Assembly (NCBI GenBank): GCA_020635115.1 | Contig: JACKAK010000002.1 | Span: forward strand, 62,001 to 126,000 | Source of the DNA: Halobacteriovoraceae bacterium | GTDB taxonomy: Bacteria; Bdellovibrionota; Bacteriovoracia; Bacteriovoracales; Bacteriovoracaceae | DNA: 64,000 bases | Reading direction: 5' to 3' | Shown: piece by piece, positions 17,723-26,303 of the stretch | How positions within the stretch are numbered: the first letter of the stretch is position 1 | How the letters are laid out: each line of letters begins with the position of its first letter | Translations under genes and position numbers: made by a program | The notes under the pieces: generated by a model | Database searches by the model: none | What the model was told of the DNA's origin: nothing | The model's input: the letters and a program-made list of their open reading frames with translations, nothing else

Positions 17723-19222
17723 TTAAGATAGTAATTTAAATAATATTTTTATTCGCCCTTCAAGATGAGAATCTAGAAGACAAATCAAAATGTAAACAAG
17801 ATAAATCATATTTCTCCTCGATCTTAACCTTGAAATCGCTTGGAAGATCAGTTCTAGTGGAACGAGTGAGAATAAAGCAAGGTACCACATAAGAGAAAGT
17901 CTTCCAAAAATTCGATAATCAAACATTAGAGAAGACAGAATTAACACCGTCGTTACAATTAACATTTCTTTTAGTCTATCAACCCGAATATTTAATCTTC
18001 TTAAATAAAATAAATCAGAATTAAATATTTTCAAAAATGTTAAAGGAACACCGATAAGGTGCAAATAAAAGAATGCCTTTCGTCCAAGTACGTCTAAATA
18101 TATGTTTACGAAATCTAGTCCTGCAGCATCTTTCAGAGAAATATTGTCATAAGATAATAATACATATCCTACAATCGAGGCAAGGCCAAACGAAGAATAT
18201 TTTAGAACTCTTTTTTTAAACCATTGTGTTTTTTCACTTAAGAGGATGTTATAAATTATTAAAAATAACGCTGGTACGTAGAGGGAAACTTCAATATTTA
18301 AAATCACTCCATAGAGAAAAACAATTCCTAAAAAAAGTCCTGTCCTATAACTTGAACTTTTTACGACCCATAAAACAGTCCATATCATTAGCAAAGAATG
18401 ACTCATTGTGAGTAAATGACTAAGATCAAAAGAGAGAACTTTTGAAAATGACCATGATGAAATAGTTGCAAAGACCCCCAGGATCGCCAACCTTCTCGAG
18501 ACAAAAAATCTAAAAAAAGCATAAAGTGTAATAAAAAATAACCCACCACCAACAACATAAAAATGAAGTCCCCATGCCAGTCGCATAAGTTCAGAATATT
18601 TAAAAAAGGGATAATAGTTTACGGTCATAAAATTCCAGTAAACGTTTGATAAGGCCTGCGAATGGTCATAAAAAAGTTTAAGTGCTCCAATCGAATTTAA
18701 AGTAGACATAAGAGGAGTCGAGATAGCAAAGACCAATGCAATCAATGTAAGAAGTGTTTTTTCGAAAGAGTCCAGATATCTATATTCATTAAAATTTGAA
18801 GAAACAGACTCTTGAATTATTTTTCCTCTTGTTGGCCATGAATAGAAAAGTCCTAGAAAAACCCATGTACTCCAAAATATGTTATTAACCCATTTTGGAG
18901 GAAGGAAATTTACAACGTTAAAAAATAATATAAAAAAGATCATCCCTGTTGTTATTCTGTAAACAACTCTATCAATTGACGAGTTCACACGGTAATAGAT
19001 CTTTAAGCGGTGATCTAATTCTTTTCCGAATAAAAACCACTGTCCAATCATAAAAGCTATATAGAGAAGCATTAAGACACATTGGGCGACCATGCTTAAA
19101 GACGTGGCCTTTTGGAGCCAAACAGGAATTAAGAGGAATGAAAAATATGTAAGTGCCCGATATAAAAAGAATTTTGACTTTATTAGTAATATTCCAGACT
19201 TTTTAGCTAAAGTAATTTCCAT
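17723..19222 (-). CDS. Polytopic membrane protein of unknown function
   Basis: The 499-residue protein is mostly hydrophobic, with roughly eleven to thirteen predicted transmembrane helices separated by short basic loops (for example RRLNIRVDRLKE and SRLRSRRN). No transporter or glycosyltransferase signature was recognised; the overall pattern resembles GT-C-type or polymer-assembly membrane proteins, which is only a possibility. It is the first gene of the minus-strand run ending at the PBP and is divergent from fliD across a 220-base spacer with several inverted repeats. Confidence 0.7.
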   Translation of the reverse strand: MEITLAKKSGILLIKSKFFLYRALTYFSFLLIPVWLQKATSLSMVAQCVLMLLYIAFMIGQWFLFGKELDHRLKIYYRVNSSIDRVVYRITTGMIFFILFFNVVNFLPPKWVNNIFWSTWVFLGLFYSWPTRGKIIQESVSSNFNEYRYLDSFEKTLLTLIALVFAISTPLMSTLNSIGALKLFYDHSQALSNVYWNFMTVNYYPFFKYSELMRLAWGLHFYVVGGGLFFITLYAFFRFFVSRRLAILGVFATISSWSFSKVLSFDLSHLLTMSHSLLMIWTVLWVVKSSSYRTGLFLGIVFLYGVILNIEVSLYVPALFLIIYNILLSEKTQWFKKRVLKYSSFGLASIVGYVLLSYDNISLKDAAGLDFVNIYLDVLGRKAFFYLHLIGVPLTFLKIFNSDLFYLRRLNIRVDRLKEMLIVTTVLILSSLMFDYRIFGRLSLMWYLALFSLVPLELIFQAISRLRSRRNMIYLVYILICLLDSHLEGRIKILFKLLS

Positions 19223-19278
19223 AATACCCGATTATTTTAATAGGGGATGCAAGATCCCTCAAATTTTTCCTTGAATGA

Positions 19279-19301
19279 TAGGCCAGTCCCCAGCTGGCCT
19301 A
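19279..19301. repeat. Perfect 8-bp stem-loop (TAGGCCAG / CTGGCCTA)
   Basis: TAGGCCAG at 19279-19286 pairs with CTGGCCTA at 19294-19301 across a 7-base loop in the divergent spacer between the membrane protein and fliD. Neither strand has a strong U tract after it, so it is more likely a leader structure or protein-binding site than a terminator. Confidence 0.45.
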
Positions 19302-19343
19302 ATTTCATTATAGCATTAATGTAATAACTTATCAGCAATACTT

Positions 19344-19417
19344 GCCGGGAGAATTTGGCCTGCGGTTAATGACCCGGCGTGCTAACATAAGTATGTTAGT
19401 GCTATGGTATACATAGC
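19344..19417. promoter_or_regulatory. Cluster of three inverted repeats before fliD
   Basis: GCCGGG (19344-19349) pairs with CCCGGC (19373-19378). The 18-mer CTAACATAAGTATGTTAG (19382-19399) has perfect 8-base arms around AG. GCTATG (19401-19406) pairs with CATAGC (19412-19417) over a 5-base loop. They lie 26-99 bases before the fliD start. They may be operators or an RNA leader; no consensus flagellar promoter was recognised here. Confidence 0.45.
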
Positions 19418-19442
19418 TTAGTCAGATCATGGAGGAGATGAC

Positions 19443-20834
19443 TTGAGTATTTCATTTGGCTCAATTAATACAGGACTACCAAAAGACATCGTCCAACAGA
19501 TTATTAAGGCCGAACAGATCCCTATTGAGAGAATGGAAGCTCGTAAGTCAAAAATTTCTGATAGGCAGACACTTGTCAATCAACTAGGCCAACTAGTTGA
19601 AGGTATAAGAGGAGATGTCTTTGCAAACTCAGACGACAGATCTTTTAGAGAATTTTTAATAAACACACGTGACGATATAATTGATGTGTCATTTGATAAA
19701 AGTAGAGTTCAACCAGGCTCTTATCAGTTAGAGGTTGTCCAAATGGCCAGAAAGTCTTCGGCCATGACCTCAGGCTTTGAGGATCCTGAAAATTCATATG
19801 TGGGAGTGGGATATATTCAGTATAGGCTACCAAATGGTGATTGGAAGGATGTATATATTGATTCTTCAAACTCTTCCTTGAATGATATAGCAAAATTAAT
19901 AAATCGAGATACTTCTAATGGAATGAGGGCGAATGTTATTAATGACGGAAGTGGAGGTAAATCTCCGTGGAGGTTGTTACTTAGTTTGGAAGAAACTGGT
20001 GATCAAAACCTAGCGGACTTCCCTTATTTTTATTTTGTGGATGGTGAACAAGATTTTTATCTTGAAAAAGAAAGACATGCCCAAGATGCAATTGTTAAAA
20101 TTGATGGCTTTGAAGTTGAATTTCCGACAAATACGATTACAGATGTCATTCCAGGTGTGACATTTGATCTTAAAAAAGCAGCACCAGGAGAAGAATTTTC
20201 TCTTAAGATCGGAGAAGACTCGAGCAAGATAACTGAAAAAATAAGTGCAATGGTTGATAAAATCAATGAAGTACTGCAGTTTATCAAACAGCAAAATACT
20301 CTTGATGAAAATTCTGATACAGGAAAAACTCTGGGCGGAGATATTTTACTTCAAACTATAGAGGGGAAAATACGATCTAGTGTATTTATGCCTGTTGAAA
20401 CAGAATTTGGAATGCGAAGAGTATCCGATTTTGGTGTTCAATTTCAAAAATCTGGACTTCTTGAACTTGACGATAAAAAATTTGAAGAAGCATTAAAGAG
20501 CAATTACAAAATGATATCCCAAGTAATGGTTGGAAAATATGACATTGAAGAGGGAAAAGTTAATGGTTTTATAAATAACCTGGCAGATGCAGTAAATAGC
20601 ATTTTAAGATTTCCTGATGGAAGTATTCAACTAAGAAAACAAAGTTTGAGATCAAATATTGAACAAATTGACAGACAGATAGAGCAAAAACAGAGAAATA
20701 TTGCGAAAAAGGAAGAACAGCTAAAAGATAAGTTTGCGCGTCTTGAAGGTACAATTTCAAAAATTAAAAACCAGGGTGCTGGACTAGCAGGTCTTGGATC
20801 AGGAACAGATAACTTTGTAACACAACTAGGATAA
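19443..20834 (+). CDS. fliD: Flagellar filament cap protein FliD
   Basis: The 463-residue product begins MSISFGSINTGLPKDIV, typical of the FliD N-terminal helix, and continues with FliD_N (RMEARKSKISDRQ coiled coil), a beta-rich central region, and FliD_C with the long coiled coil IEQIDRQIEQKQRNIAKKEE near 410-430. It ends in the disordered GLGSGTDNF tail. The start is TTG, with a near-perfect GGAGGAG ribosome site eight to nine bases upstream. FliD caps the growing filament and folds exported flagellin. It leads fliS and the fliT-like gene. Confidence 0.93.
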   Translation: MSISFGSINTGLPKDIVQQIIKAEQIPIERMEARKSKISDRQTLVNQLGQLVEGIRGDVFANSDDRSFREFLINTRDDIIDVSFDKSRVQPGSYQLEVVQMARKSSAMTSGFEDPENSYVGVGYIQYRLPNGDWKDVYIDSSNSSLNDIAKLINRDTSNGMRANVINDGSGGKSPWRLLLSLEETGDQNLADFPYFYFVDGEQDFYLEKERHAQDAIVKIDGFEVEFPTNTITDVIPGVTFDLKKAAPGEEFSLKIGEDSSKITEKISAMVDKINEVLQFIKQQNTLDENSDTGKTLGGDILLQTIEGKIRSSVFMPVETEFGMRRVSDFGVQFQKSGLLELDDKKFEEALKSNYKMISQVMVGKYDIEEGKVNGFINNLADAVNSILRFPDGSIQLRKQSLRSNIEQIDRQIEQKQRNIAKKEEQLKDKFARLEGTISKIKNQGAGLAGLGSGTDNFVTQLG

Positions 20835-20850
20835 TCAATACGGAGGGAAA

Positions 20851-21261
20851 ATGAGTTATGGATTAGGGGCATACAAAAAAACTTCAATCCACACGGCCAG
20901 TAAGGATCAAATTTTACTCATGCTTTATCAAGCTGCAATTAAAAATTGCAAGAAGGCCATGGAAGCAATTGACAATCATGAACTTGCTAAAAAAGGTGAG
21001 CATATTGGTAAGCTTCAAGACATTGTGATGGAATTAAGTAATAGTTTAGATTTTGAAGTTGGTGGAGAAGTCTCACAAGAATTGGCCTCACTATATGACT
21101 TTATACTTCATGCAAGTACACAGGCCAATATAAAAATTGACAAAACTCCTCTTATTGGCTGCCTTAATGTTCTCAATACTCTCTATGCAGCTTGGGTAGA
21201 GGCCATAAAAACTCTTACGCCAGAAGATAAAGCTAAATTACAAAAAAAATATGCGGAATGA
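20851..21261 (+). CDS. fliS: Flagellin export chaperone FliS
   Basis: The 136-residue all-helical protein has the FliS opening MSYGLGAYKKTSIHTASKDQ and the motif LLMLYQAAIKNCKKA (usual LI.MLYEGAI). FliS binds the disordered C terminus of flagellin in the cytoplasm and prevents early polymerisation. It is 16 bases after fliD, preceded by GGAGGG. Its partners, two flagellin genes, lie at 32.4-38.1 kb in this window. Confidence 0.92.
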   Translation: MSYGLGAYKKTSIHTASKDQILLMLYQAAIKNCKKAMEAIDNHELAKKGEHIGKLQDIVMELSNSLDFEVGGEVSQELASLYDFILHASTQANIKIDKTPLIGCLNVLNTLYAAWVEAIKTLTPEDKAKLQKKYAE

Positions 21262-21262
21262 T

Positions 21263-21658
21263 ATGGAAAATCAAATATTTAAATACTTGTGCCTTCTAGA
21301 ATACCTTTTAAACAAAACAAAATTTTGCCTTGATCATTTTGATCAATTAACAGAAAAACAAATTGAGTATGAAATTGATAATAGATCCAGGATTATTAAT
21401 CAGCTCCATATGGTGTCGGGTGAAATTCAAAATATCATAAATTCACAAAGTTCAAAAATCTCAGAGGATCAATTCACTAGGAATTTATTAATTGCTTTTC
21501 AAAATGACAGTGAATTACTCTACCATGATATTGATTATCTCGATCGCTGTTTAATTGAACGTTTAGAAAATCAAGCAGACCTAACAAAAAATGAAATAAA
21601 GCAAACATTTATCTCTAGTAACCGACTAAAAGGTTACAATCTAAATCAGACTAGATAG
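21263..21658 (+). CDS. FliT-like flagellar chaperone candidate
   Basis: I prefer the ATG at 21263, immediately after the fliS stop, giving 131 residues; an in-frame ATG at 21251 would overlap fliS by eleven bases. The product is all helical and acidic with heptad patterns (ENQIFKYLCLLEYLLNKTKF). Position after fliD-fliS is that of fliT in many bacteria, where it chaperones FliD and tunes FlhDC. Sequence similarity to FliT is too weak to claim directly, so this is a context-based call. FlgN-like is an alternative. Confidence 0.6.
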   Translation: MENQIFKYLCLLEYLLNKTKFCLDHFDQLTEKQIEYEIDNRSRIINQLHMVSGEIQNIINSQSSKISEDQFTRNLLIAFQNDSELLYHDIDYLDRCLIERLENQADLTKNEIKQTFISSNRLKGYNLNQTR

Positions 21659-21717
21659 AGCTAGTTTTCAAAAAGATGATTGACTTTAATTCGCAGACAT
21701 GAGGAAATAGTAGGAGT

Positions 21718-21738
21718 AAAGATCAATGATTGATCTTT
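21718..21738 (+). terminator. Intrinsic terminator after the fliD-fliS-fliT operon
   Basis: AAAGATCAA and TTGATCTTT form a perfect 9-bp stem with a 3-base TGA loop, followed on the plus strand by TCTTTATTC. It is AT-rich but well placed, 60 bases after the last chaperone gene and 34 before the next ATG, so the glycosyltransferase run may need readthrough or its own promoter. Confidence 0.6.
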
Positions 21739-21772
21739 TCTTTATTCAATATTCTTTCAGGAAGAAAGTAAT

Positions 21773-22480
21773 ATGGAAAGCAATAAAAAACATCCCATCG
21801 ATCTAGAGGTTTCAATGAAATCAACTCATCAAAATGACTATTTGATTAAATTTTCAAAAACAGAACATGAAATTCCTGTCTTGGCCGGAGTCCACCTACA
21901 CTCCATTTACAATCCAATAAAAGAGGCCCAAAAGTTTATACAAACGAATTTAGAAATCATAAAGAAAAATCATAAATTTCTAATCTTAGGTTCTGGATTT
22001 GGTTACCATGTAAGAGAGTTGATCAAAGTTGCTTCTGAAATTCACCAAACCTATCAAATTGTTGTGGTTGAACCAGAAAGAAGAGTACTTGCAGACTGCT
22101 TAAGAATTTATCCAAATAGAGATCGAAATGTAGCTTATTTCTGTGAAGAAAAATTTGAAATTCTTTTCAATGATCCAATATTTATCGAATTTCTAACCTC
22201 TCACCCTTCAGTAATTCCACATCCTGCTTCATTTAATTTACATTCAGAATATTTCAAAAATTTTTTATCGTTTGAAGCAAAAAACGACGTTGAATCTATC
22301 TCATGCAAGCTTAAAGATTCATTTCTGATTGAATATTTAAATACTTTAGAAAAAGATGTTGAATTAATTGAGGCCATTGATCAGCATTTTAATTCAAATC
22401 AGAAATTAAAGTCCCAAGATTTCTTTTTTCAAGCATTTTCAAAGTTTGTTCAAAACGAAGGAAGGTATATCAATGAGTAG
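21773..22480 (+). CDS. Maf/DUF115-like motility-associated protein (short form)
   Basis: The 235-residue protein contains a nucleotide-binding-like stretch FLILGSGFGYHVREL near 75-90 and VVVEPERRVLADCLR near 107-121, followed by HP...EYFKNF. This pattern resembles the first domain of motility-associated factors (Maf, DUF115), which modify flagellin with nonulosonic acids, but the protein is much shorter than full-length Maf. Position next to fliD-fliS and upstream of two glycosyltransferase-like genes supports a role in flagellin or surface glycosylation. AGGAAG precedes the ATG. The family call is moderate. Confidence 0.55.
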   Translation: MESNKKHPIDLEVSMKSTHQNDYLIKFSKTEHEIPVLAGVHLHSIYNPIKEAQKFIQTNLEIIKKNHKFLILGSGFGYHVRELIKVASEIHQTYQIVVVEPERRVLADCLRIYPNRDRNVAYFCEEKFEILFNDPIFIEFLTSHPSVIPHPASFNLHSEYFKNFLSFEAKNDVESISCKLKDSFLIEYLNTLEKDVELIEAIDQHFNSNQKLKSQDFFFQAFSKFVQNEGRYINE

Positions 22481-24107
22481 AATACTAGTTATCAACCTCA
22501 GAAGAAATGGCGATATTTTTCAAATGTCTCATTTTCTTAGCTCACTAAAGAATCGATATCCAAAAAGTGAAATACACCTTCTCATTTATTCTGAATTCAA
22601 AAGTGCAACCAGTATATTAAATAACATAAATCATATACATAAAATAGATCGCAAGAAAATTTTAACTTATTACAAAAACAAACTCTTTTCAAACGCTTTT
22701 ACATTAAGAGAATTCAATGAGGATCTCAAAAAAATAAGAATCACCAATTGGGATAGAGTGATAAATTACTCAAATGACCATATATCAACACTTCTAGTTT
22801 CTTCATTAAATGCAAATTTTAAAGATGGAATCTATATTGATGAAAACCACACTATAAAATATTCTAGTGAATGGTCAATATATTTGAATGATATTATTCC
22901 TTCTTACAAATACTCCCCTATCTCTCTAGTTCAGACTCATCTTGGAGTATTGGATCTTGAGATGGAATATTTTTCTGAAAAAATAAAACTTAATCCAGAG
23001 TATAACCAAATTGCATTTTCAAACTTTACTAAAATAAGAAAGAAACATAATATTCCTCCAGAATGTAAATTTATTGGTATTCAACTTCTATCTTCTTCAA
23101 GAGAAAAAGATATTCCACCAAATACCTTGGTAGATTTTATACAGCTTATTTACAGATCAACTAAATTTTTCCCAATTCTCTTAATTGCACCCTACGAAAA
23201 TGAAAGGGCCTATGCTAACTCAATTGCTAAAGAATTGGAAAACGATCCAATAATTGTAGAGGCGACCTTCGAGGCCCTCCCTTCAGTTATCATGAATTTA
23301 GACTGCATTGTTACTCCAGATACTTCTGTTAAACATCTTGCCGATTTGACAGATTCAATGATCATTGAAGTGTCTACTTCCAAATATACACCAGTAATGT
23401 ACGGGCCAACTAGACCAGGTTCACTCATGCTCTCTCACCAAGAAAGCATGGAAAAAATAAAGGCAATGGACATTTTTTATGTTTTAAATGATGTCTTTTC
23501 TGATGATAAGCTAGACTATCACTTCTCAGCAGGAATTACACTTTATCAGATGTTAGCTGATGAGCTTGGCCCATTTTATAAAATTCTTAATGGACAGTTT
23601 AACTCACAAACTGCTTTGTCTATACTCTTATCCAGAGAATTCTTTAGAGTCTATTATCTCACTCATGATAGCACATATATTTCGGAGAAAAACTTATCCA
23701 TTATACATCCTAAAGTTATAAAGTCATGGTGTAATCATCAAAAAAACGTTTCTCATGAGTGTTTAAAAACGTTGTTGTCATGTCTAAGAGTGACCAGGCA
23801 AATGTCAAAATCAAATATTTTGAGTCCAAATGAATTTATAACAAAACTATCTGAGCTATTAGACTATGCAGAAAGTAATATGCTTATTGCAATTCCTGTT
23901 ATTAGTTTCAGAGCAAAAGTCGATTCATTAGATAATAATGAAAGAACTAATCTAAAGAGAGTTGAAACACTGCTCTTTACATTAAAAGCTGATATCCAAA
24001 TTATCCTAAACATAATCGAAAGAACTCTAAGGGTAATAGATGTTCATAAAAACTTGGAGATTGTTAATGAAAATAGAAGAAATAGAGAGACTCAACAAGA
24101 AAACTGA
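22473..24107 (+). CDS. GT9 (heptosyltransferase-like) glycosyltransferase with helical C-terminal extension
   Basis: I set the start at the ATG at 22473-22475, which has AGGAAGG upstream and overlaps the previous stop by eight bases; the longer frame from 22446 lacks a ribosome site. The 544-residue product opens with SRILVINLRRNGDIFQMSHF, the GT9 pattern, and has TPDTSVKHLADL near 286-297, matching the D-S/T-x-x-x-H nucleotide-sugar site. The last ~200 residues are a helical extension absent from standard heptosyltransferases. The acceptor is unknown; flagellin or another surface polymer is inferred from context. Confidence 0.72.
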   Translation: MSRILVINLRRNGDIFQMSHFLSSLKNRYPKSEIHLLIYSEFKSATSILNNINHIHKIDRKKILTYYKNKLFSNAFTLREFNEDLKKIRITNWDRVINYSNDHISTLLVSSLNANFKDGIYIDENHTIKYSSEWSIYLNDIIPSYKYSPISLVQTHLGVLDLEMEYFSEKIKLNPEYNQIAFSNFTKIRKKHNIPPECKFIGIQLLSSSREKDIPPNTLVDFIQLIYRSTKFFPILLIAPYENERAYANSIAKELENDPIIVEATFEALPSVIMNLDCIVTPDTSVKHLADLTDSMIIEVSTSKYTPVMYGPTRPGSLMLSHQESMEKIKAMDIFYVLNDVFSDDKLDYHFSAGITLYQMLADELGPFYKILNGQFNSQTALSILLSREFFRVYYLTHDSTYISEKNLSIIHPKVIKSWCNHQKNVSHECLKTLLSCLRVTRQMSKSNILSPNEFITKLSELLDYAESNMLIAIPVISFRAKVDSLDNNERTNLKRVETLLFTLKADIQIILNIIERTLRVIDVHKNLEIVNENRRNRETQQEN

Positions 24108-24213
24108 GCAAATTGCAATTAAATTAGATAAACATGAATCATTAACAGAAAAAGATCATAAGCTTCTATTTGCAGCTCTGATAATGAGAGAAGAAGAAAA
24201 TGAACGTAAATAA
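24067..24213 (+). CDS. Hidden 48-residue protein between the glycosyltransferase genes
   Basis: An ATG at 24067-24069 with a strong GGAG ribosome site seven bases upstream opens a 48-codon frame ending TAA at 24211-24213. It overlaps the end of the first glycosyltransferase gene by 41 bases and the start of the second by 14, a typical translational-coupling arrangement. The product is charged, with predicted helix and heptads (MKIEEIERLNKKTEQI, then KLLFAALIMREEE), and has no signal peptide. It could be a small partner or adaptor of the flanking enzymes. Expression is unproven. Confidence 0.6.
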   Translation: MKIEEIERLNKKTEQIAIKLDKHESLTEKDHKLLFAALIMREEENERK

Positions 24214-25858
24214 TTCAAAAATTGCTTTTATTCAACTTGCTCGTTTTGGTGACATTGTTCAATTAATTAATGCAGTTCAAGGACTAAAACAGTCCAATCA
24301 AAATCTTGAGCTGATATTAATTTGCAGGACACAATTTTATAAACCACTTAAGAGCATAGTTGATCAATATTTTGATAAAGTTTTTGACATAGCCACTCAT
24401 GAATTTTTACTCGAAGAAAATTTAGAGGGAATAGAAGAAACAATTGATACTTTTTTGAATACACTTAACAAAGAACAAATTGATGTATTAATTAATTGCA
24501 CTTACTCTGAAGCTTCAAATTACCTCACTGCTTTGATACATTGTAACCACAAACTTGGGCCCTATTATAATCAATCAAATCAACTCATTATAAAAGATCA
24601 CTGGTCAAGATTTATTTACTCAAACGTCCTTGAAACTAAACTAAACCCCTTTAATATAGTGGATATTTTTAAAAATATTATTGGCCATAGAAATAAAAAC
24701 TTCAACACAACAAAAACATTCACAGATTTAAAAAAAATTACAGTGGCCATACACCCGCATGCGAGTCACACAAGAAAGATCTGGCCGTCACACAAATGGA
24801 CAGAAGTTATCTATCAACTTTGCAAAAACTCAAATGTAGAAAAAGTACTTTTACTTGGTTCAGATAAAGATATTTCAAGAACTCATGAAATTTTATCATC
24901 GCAATTGGTAGATAACTATAAGTCTAAAATTATAAATCACACTGGCAAAATAAGCGTTGTAGACACACATCATCTTTTTCAAGAAATAGATTTATTTATT
25001 GGGCATGACTCAATGGTGTCTCATATTGCCGCACTTAATAAGGTTCAAACCCTTACGATTCCTCTTGGCACAGTGAGACCAATTGAGACAGCGCCATATC
25101 TTAATGGTGCCGTTGTCGTTTCCCCAAAAACGGAGTGCTTTCCTTGTTTTGCAAGTCAAGCTTGTGAATTTCCGGCCTGCCATAATGATGTTTCGCCCCA
25201 AGCAGTTTCGATCATTGCTAAAAATATTATTGATCATGGACAATTAGATTTTGATGCATTATCAAAAGATTTATCAATATTTCACTCTTCAAGTATTGAT
25301 GTAAACGTCGTTCATTTCGACGTTTTTGGTCTCATGTATTTTAAAAGATCTAAGGAATATGAATACGATTCGGTTGAAATTCTTCGTTCTTTTTATAAAA
25401 TGGCCTGGTATTTCATTTTCAATGATATTGAATCAAACATTCCGTTTCCACACATAAGTTCAACTGTTTACCAAAAACTTTTCTCAACAGTTGATGGACT
25501 CAAATATCTATATGAACTTTGTGAGTTCGGGAAAAAATATTCAAAATTTATTTTAGAAGAACTTACTTTGGATGATTCAAATTTAGAGAAGATCAATGAA
25601 TATTCAAAGAAAATTGAAGAAATAGATCTAATGCAAATGGCCGTTTCAAATCAGTACCCACTGCTCAGTCCTATTTCTAATTACTACCATGTCTCAAAGG
25701 GTCAATTGCCAGGCTCTACTGTTGTAGAACTGTCACAATCAAGCTTTTATTTATTCCAAGAATATGCATCCGTTGTTTCTGTGATGTATGACCTTATTGA
25801 AAAAACACTTCAGAACTATAAAATTAAAATCAATAATTCTCGACCGAAGGAAAGATAA
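24200..25858 (+). CDS. Second GT9-like glycosyltransferase with helical C-terminal extension
   Basis: The 552-residue protein opens IAFIQLARFGDIVQLINAVQ, the GT9 start. It has HASHTRKIWPSHKW for the donor-side loop and GHDSMVSHIAAL for the acidic/His motif, followed by the cysteine cluster CFPC...C....C seen in some GT9 members. As in its upstream paralogue, about 200 helical residues are added at the C terminus. The two probably act in series on the same glycan. The start overlaps the 48-codon gene by 14 bases. Confidence 0.75.
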   Translation: MNVNNSKIAFIQLARFGDIVQLINAVQGLKQSNQNLELILICRTQFYKPLKSIVDQYFDKVFDIATHEFLLEENLEGIEETIDTFLNTLNKEQIDVLINCTYSEASNYLTALIHCNHKLGPYYNQSNQLIIKDHWSRFIYSNVLETKLNPFNIVDIFKNIIGHRNKNFNTTKTFTDLKKITVAIHPHASHTRKIWPSHKWTEVIYQLCKNSNVEKVLLLGSDKDISRTHEILSSQLVDNYKSKIINHTGKISVVDTHHLFQEIDLFIGHDSMVSHIAALNKVQTLTIPLGTVRPIETAPYLNGAVVVSPKTECFPCFASQACEFPACHNDVSPQAVSIIAKNIIDHGQLDFDALSKDLSIFHSSSIDVNVVHFDVFGLMYFKRSKEYEYDSVEILRSFYKMAWYFIFNDIESNIPFPHISSTVYQKLFSTVDGLKYLYELCEFGKKYSKFILEELTLDDSNLEKINEYSKKIEEIDLMQMAVSNQYPLLSPISNYYHVSKGQLPGSTVVELSQSSFYLFQEYASVVSVMYDLIEKTLQNYKIKINNSRPKER

Positions 25859-25859
25859 A

Positions 25860-26303
25860 ATGCAAGAAGTAACTATAGACAACTCAACTAATTTTGCAAA
25901 TAGTATATTTATTGAAGCAATAGAAGTATTGGATAAATCTATTCACAAATTTTTAAATGATATTGAACTATTTAACCAATTCGTCAACGAAAATAAAATA
26001 CAAAATGCACAAAGTACTTTTCACAATATGATTTTAGAATTAGAAAATTTTCTTCCACTTTTAGTCTTATTAAAATCAAATCTAAAAGAATATAAATCTC
26101 TTACGGCCCTGATAAAAGAATTCAATGCTTTCGAAATAAATGTGCTTGAAAATCTAAAAAAAATATTAGTTGCTAGAGAAAATAACGATCTTATTTTGCT
26201 TTGTGACTTGTTACAGTATGAAATGAAAGATAGTTTTGATTCATGGCAAAAGGAAACCCTACAGAAACTTTACCATCATACTCTCGATATCAACGAGAAA
26301 TAA
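25860..26303 (+). CDS. Small helical protein of unknown function
   Basis: I place the start at the ATG at 25860, one base after the upstream stop and preceded by AAGGAAAG; the longer frame from 25788 would overlap the glycosyltransferase gene by 71 bases. The product is 147 residues, all helical, acidic/lysine-rich, with no signal peptide and no domain I recognise. Helical bundle form resembles flagellar chaperones (FliT/FlgN type) or histidine phosphotransfer proteins, but the diagnostic residues are not evident. It overlaps the start of the kinase gene by 61 bases. Confidence 0.6.
   Translation: MQEVTIDNSTNFANSIFIEAIEVLDKSIHKFLNDIELFNQFVNENKIQNAQSTFHNMILELENFLPLLVLLKSNLKEYKSLTALIKEFNAFEINVLENLKKILVARENNDLILLCDLLQYEMKDSFDSWQKETLQKLYHHTLDINEK

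Noticed and set aside
20010..20294. Antisense open frames across fliD
   Set aside because: They overlap a well-supported fliD sequence, have no ribosome sites and no recognisable protein pattern.
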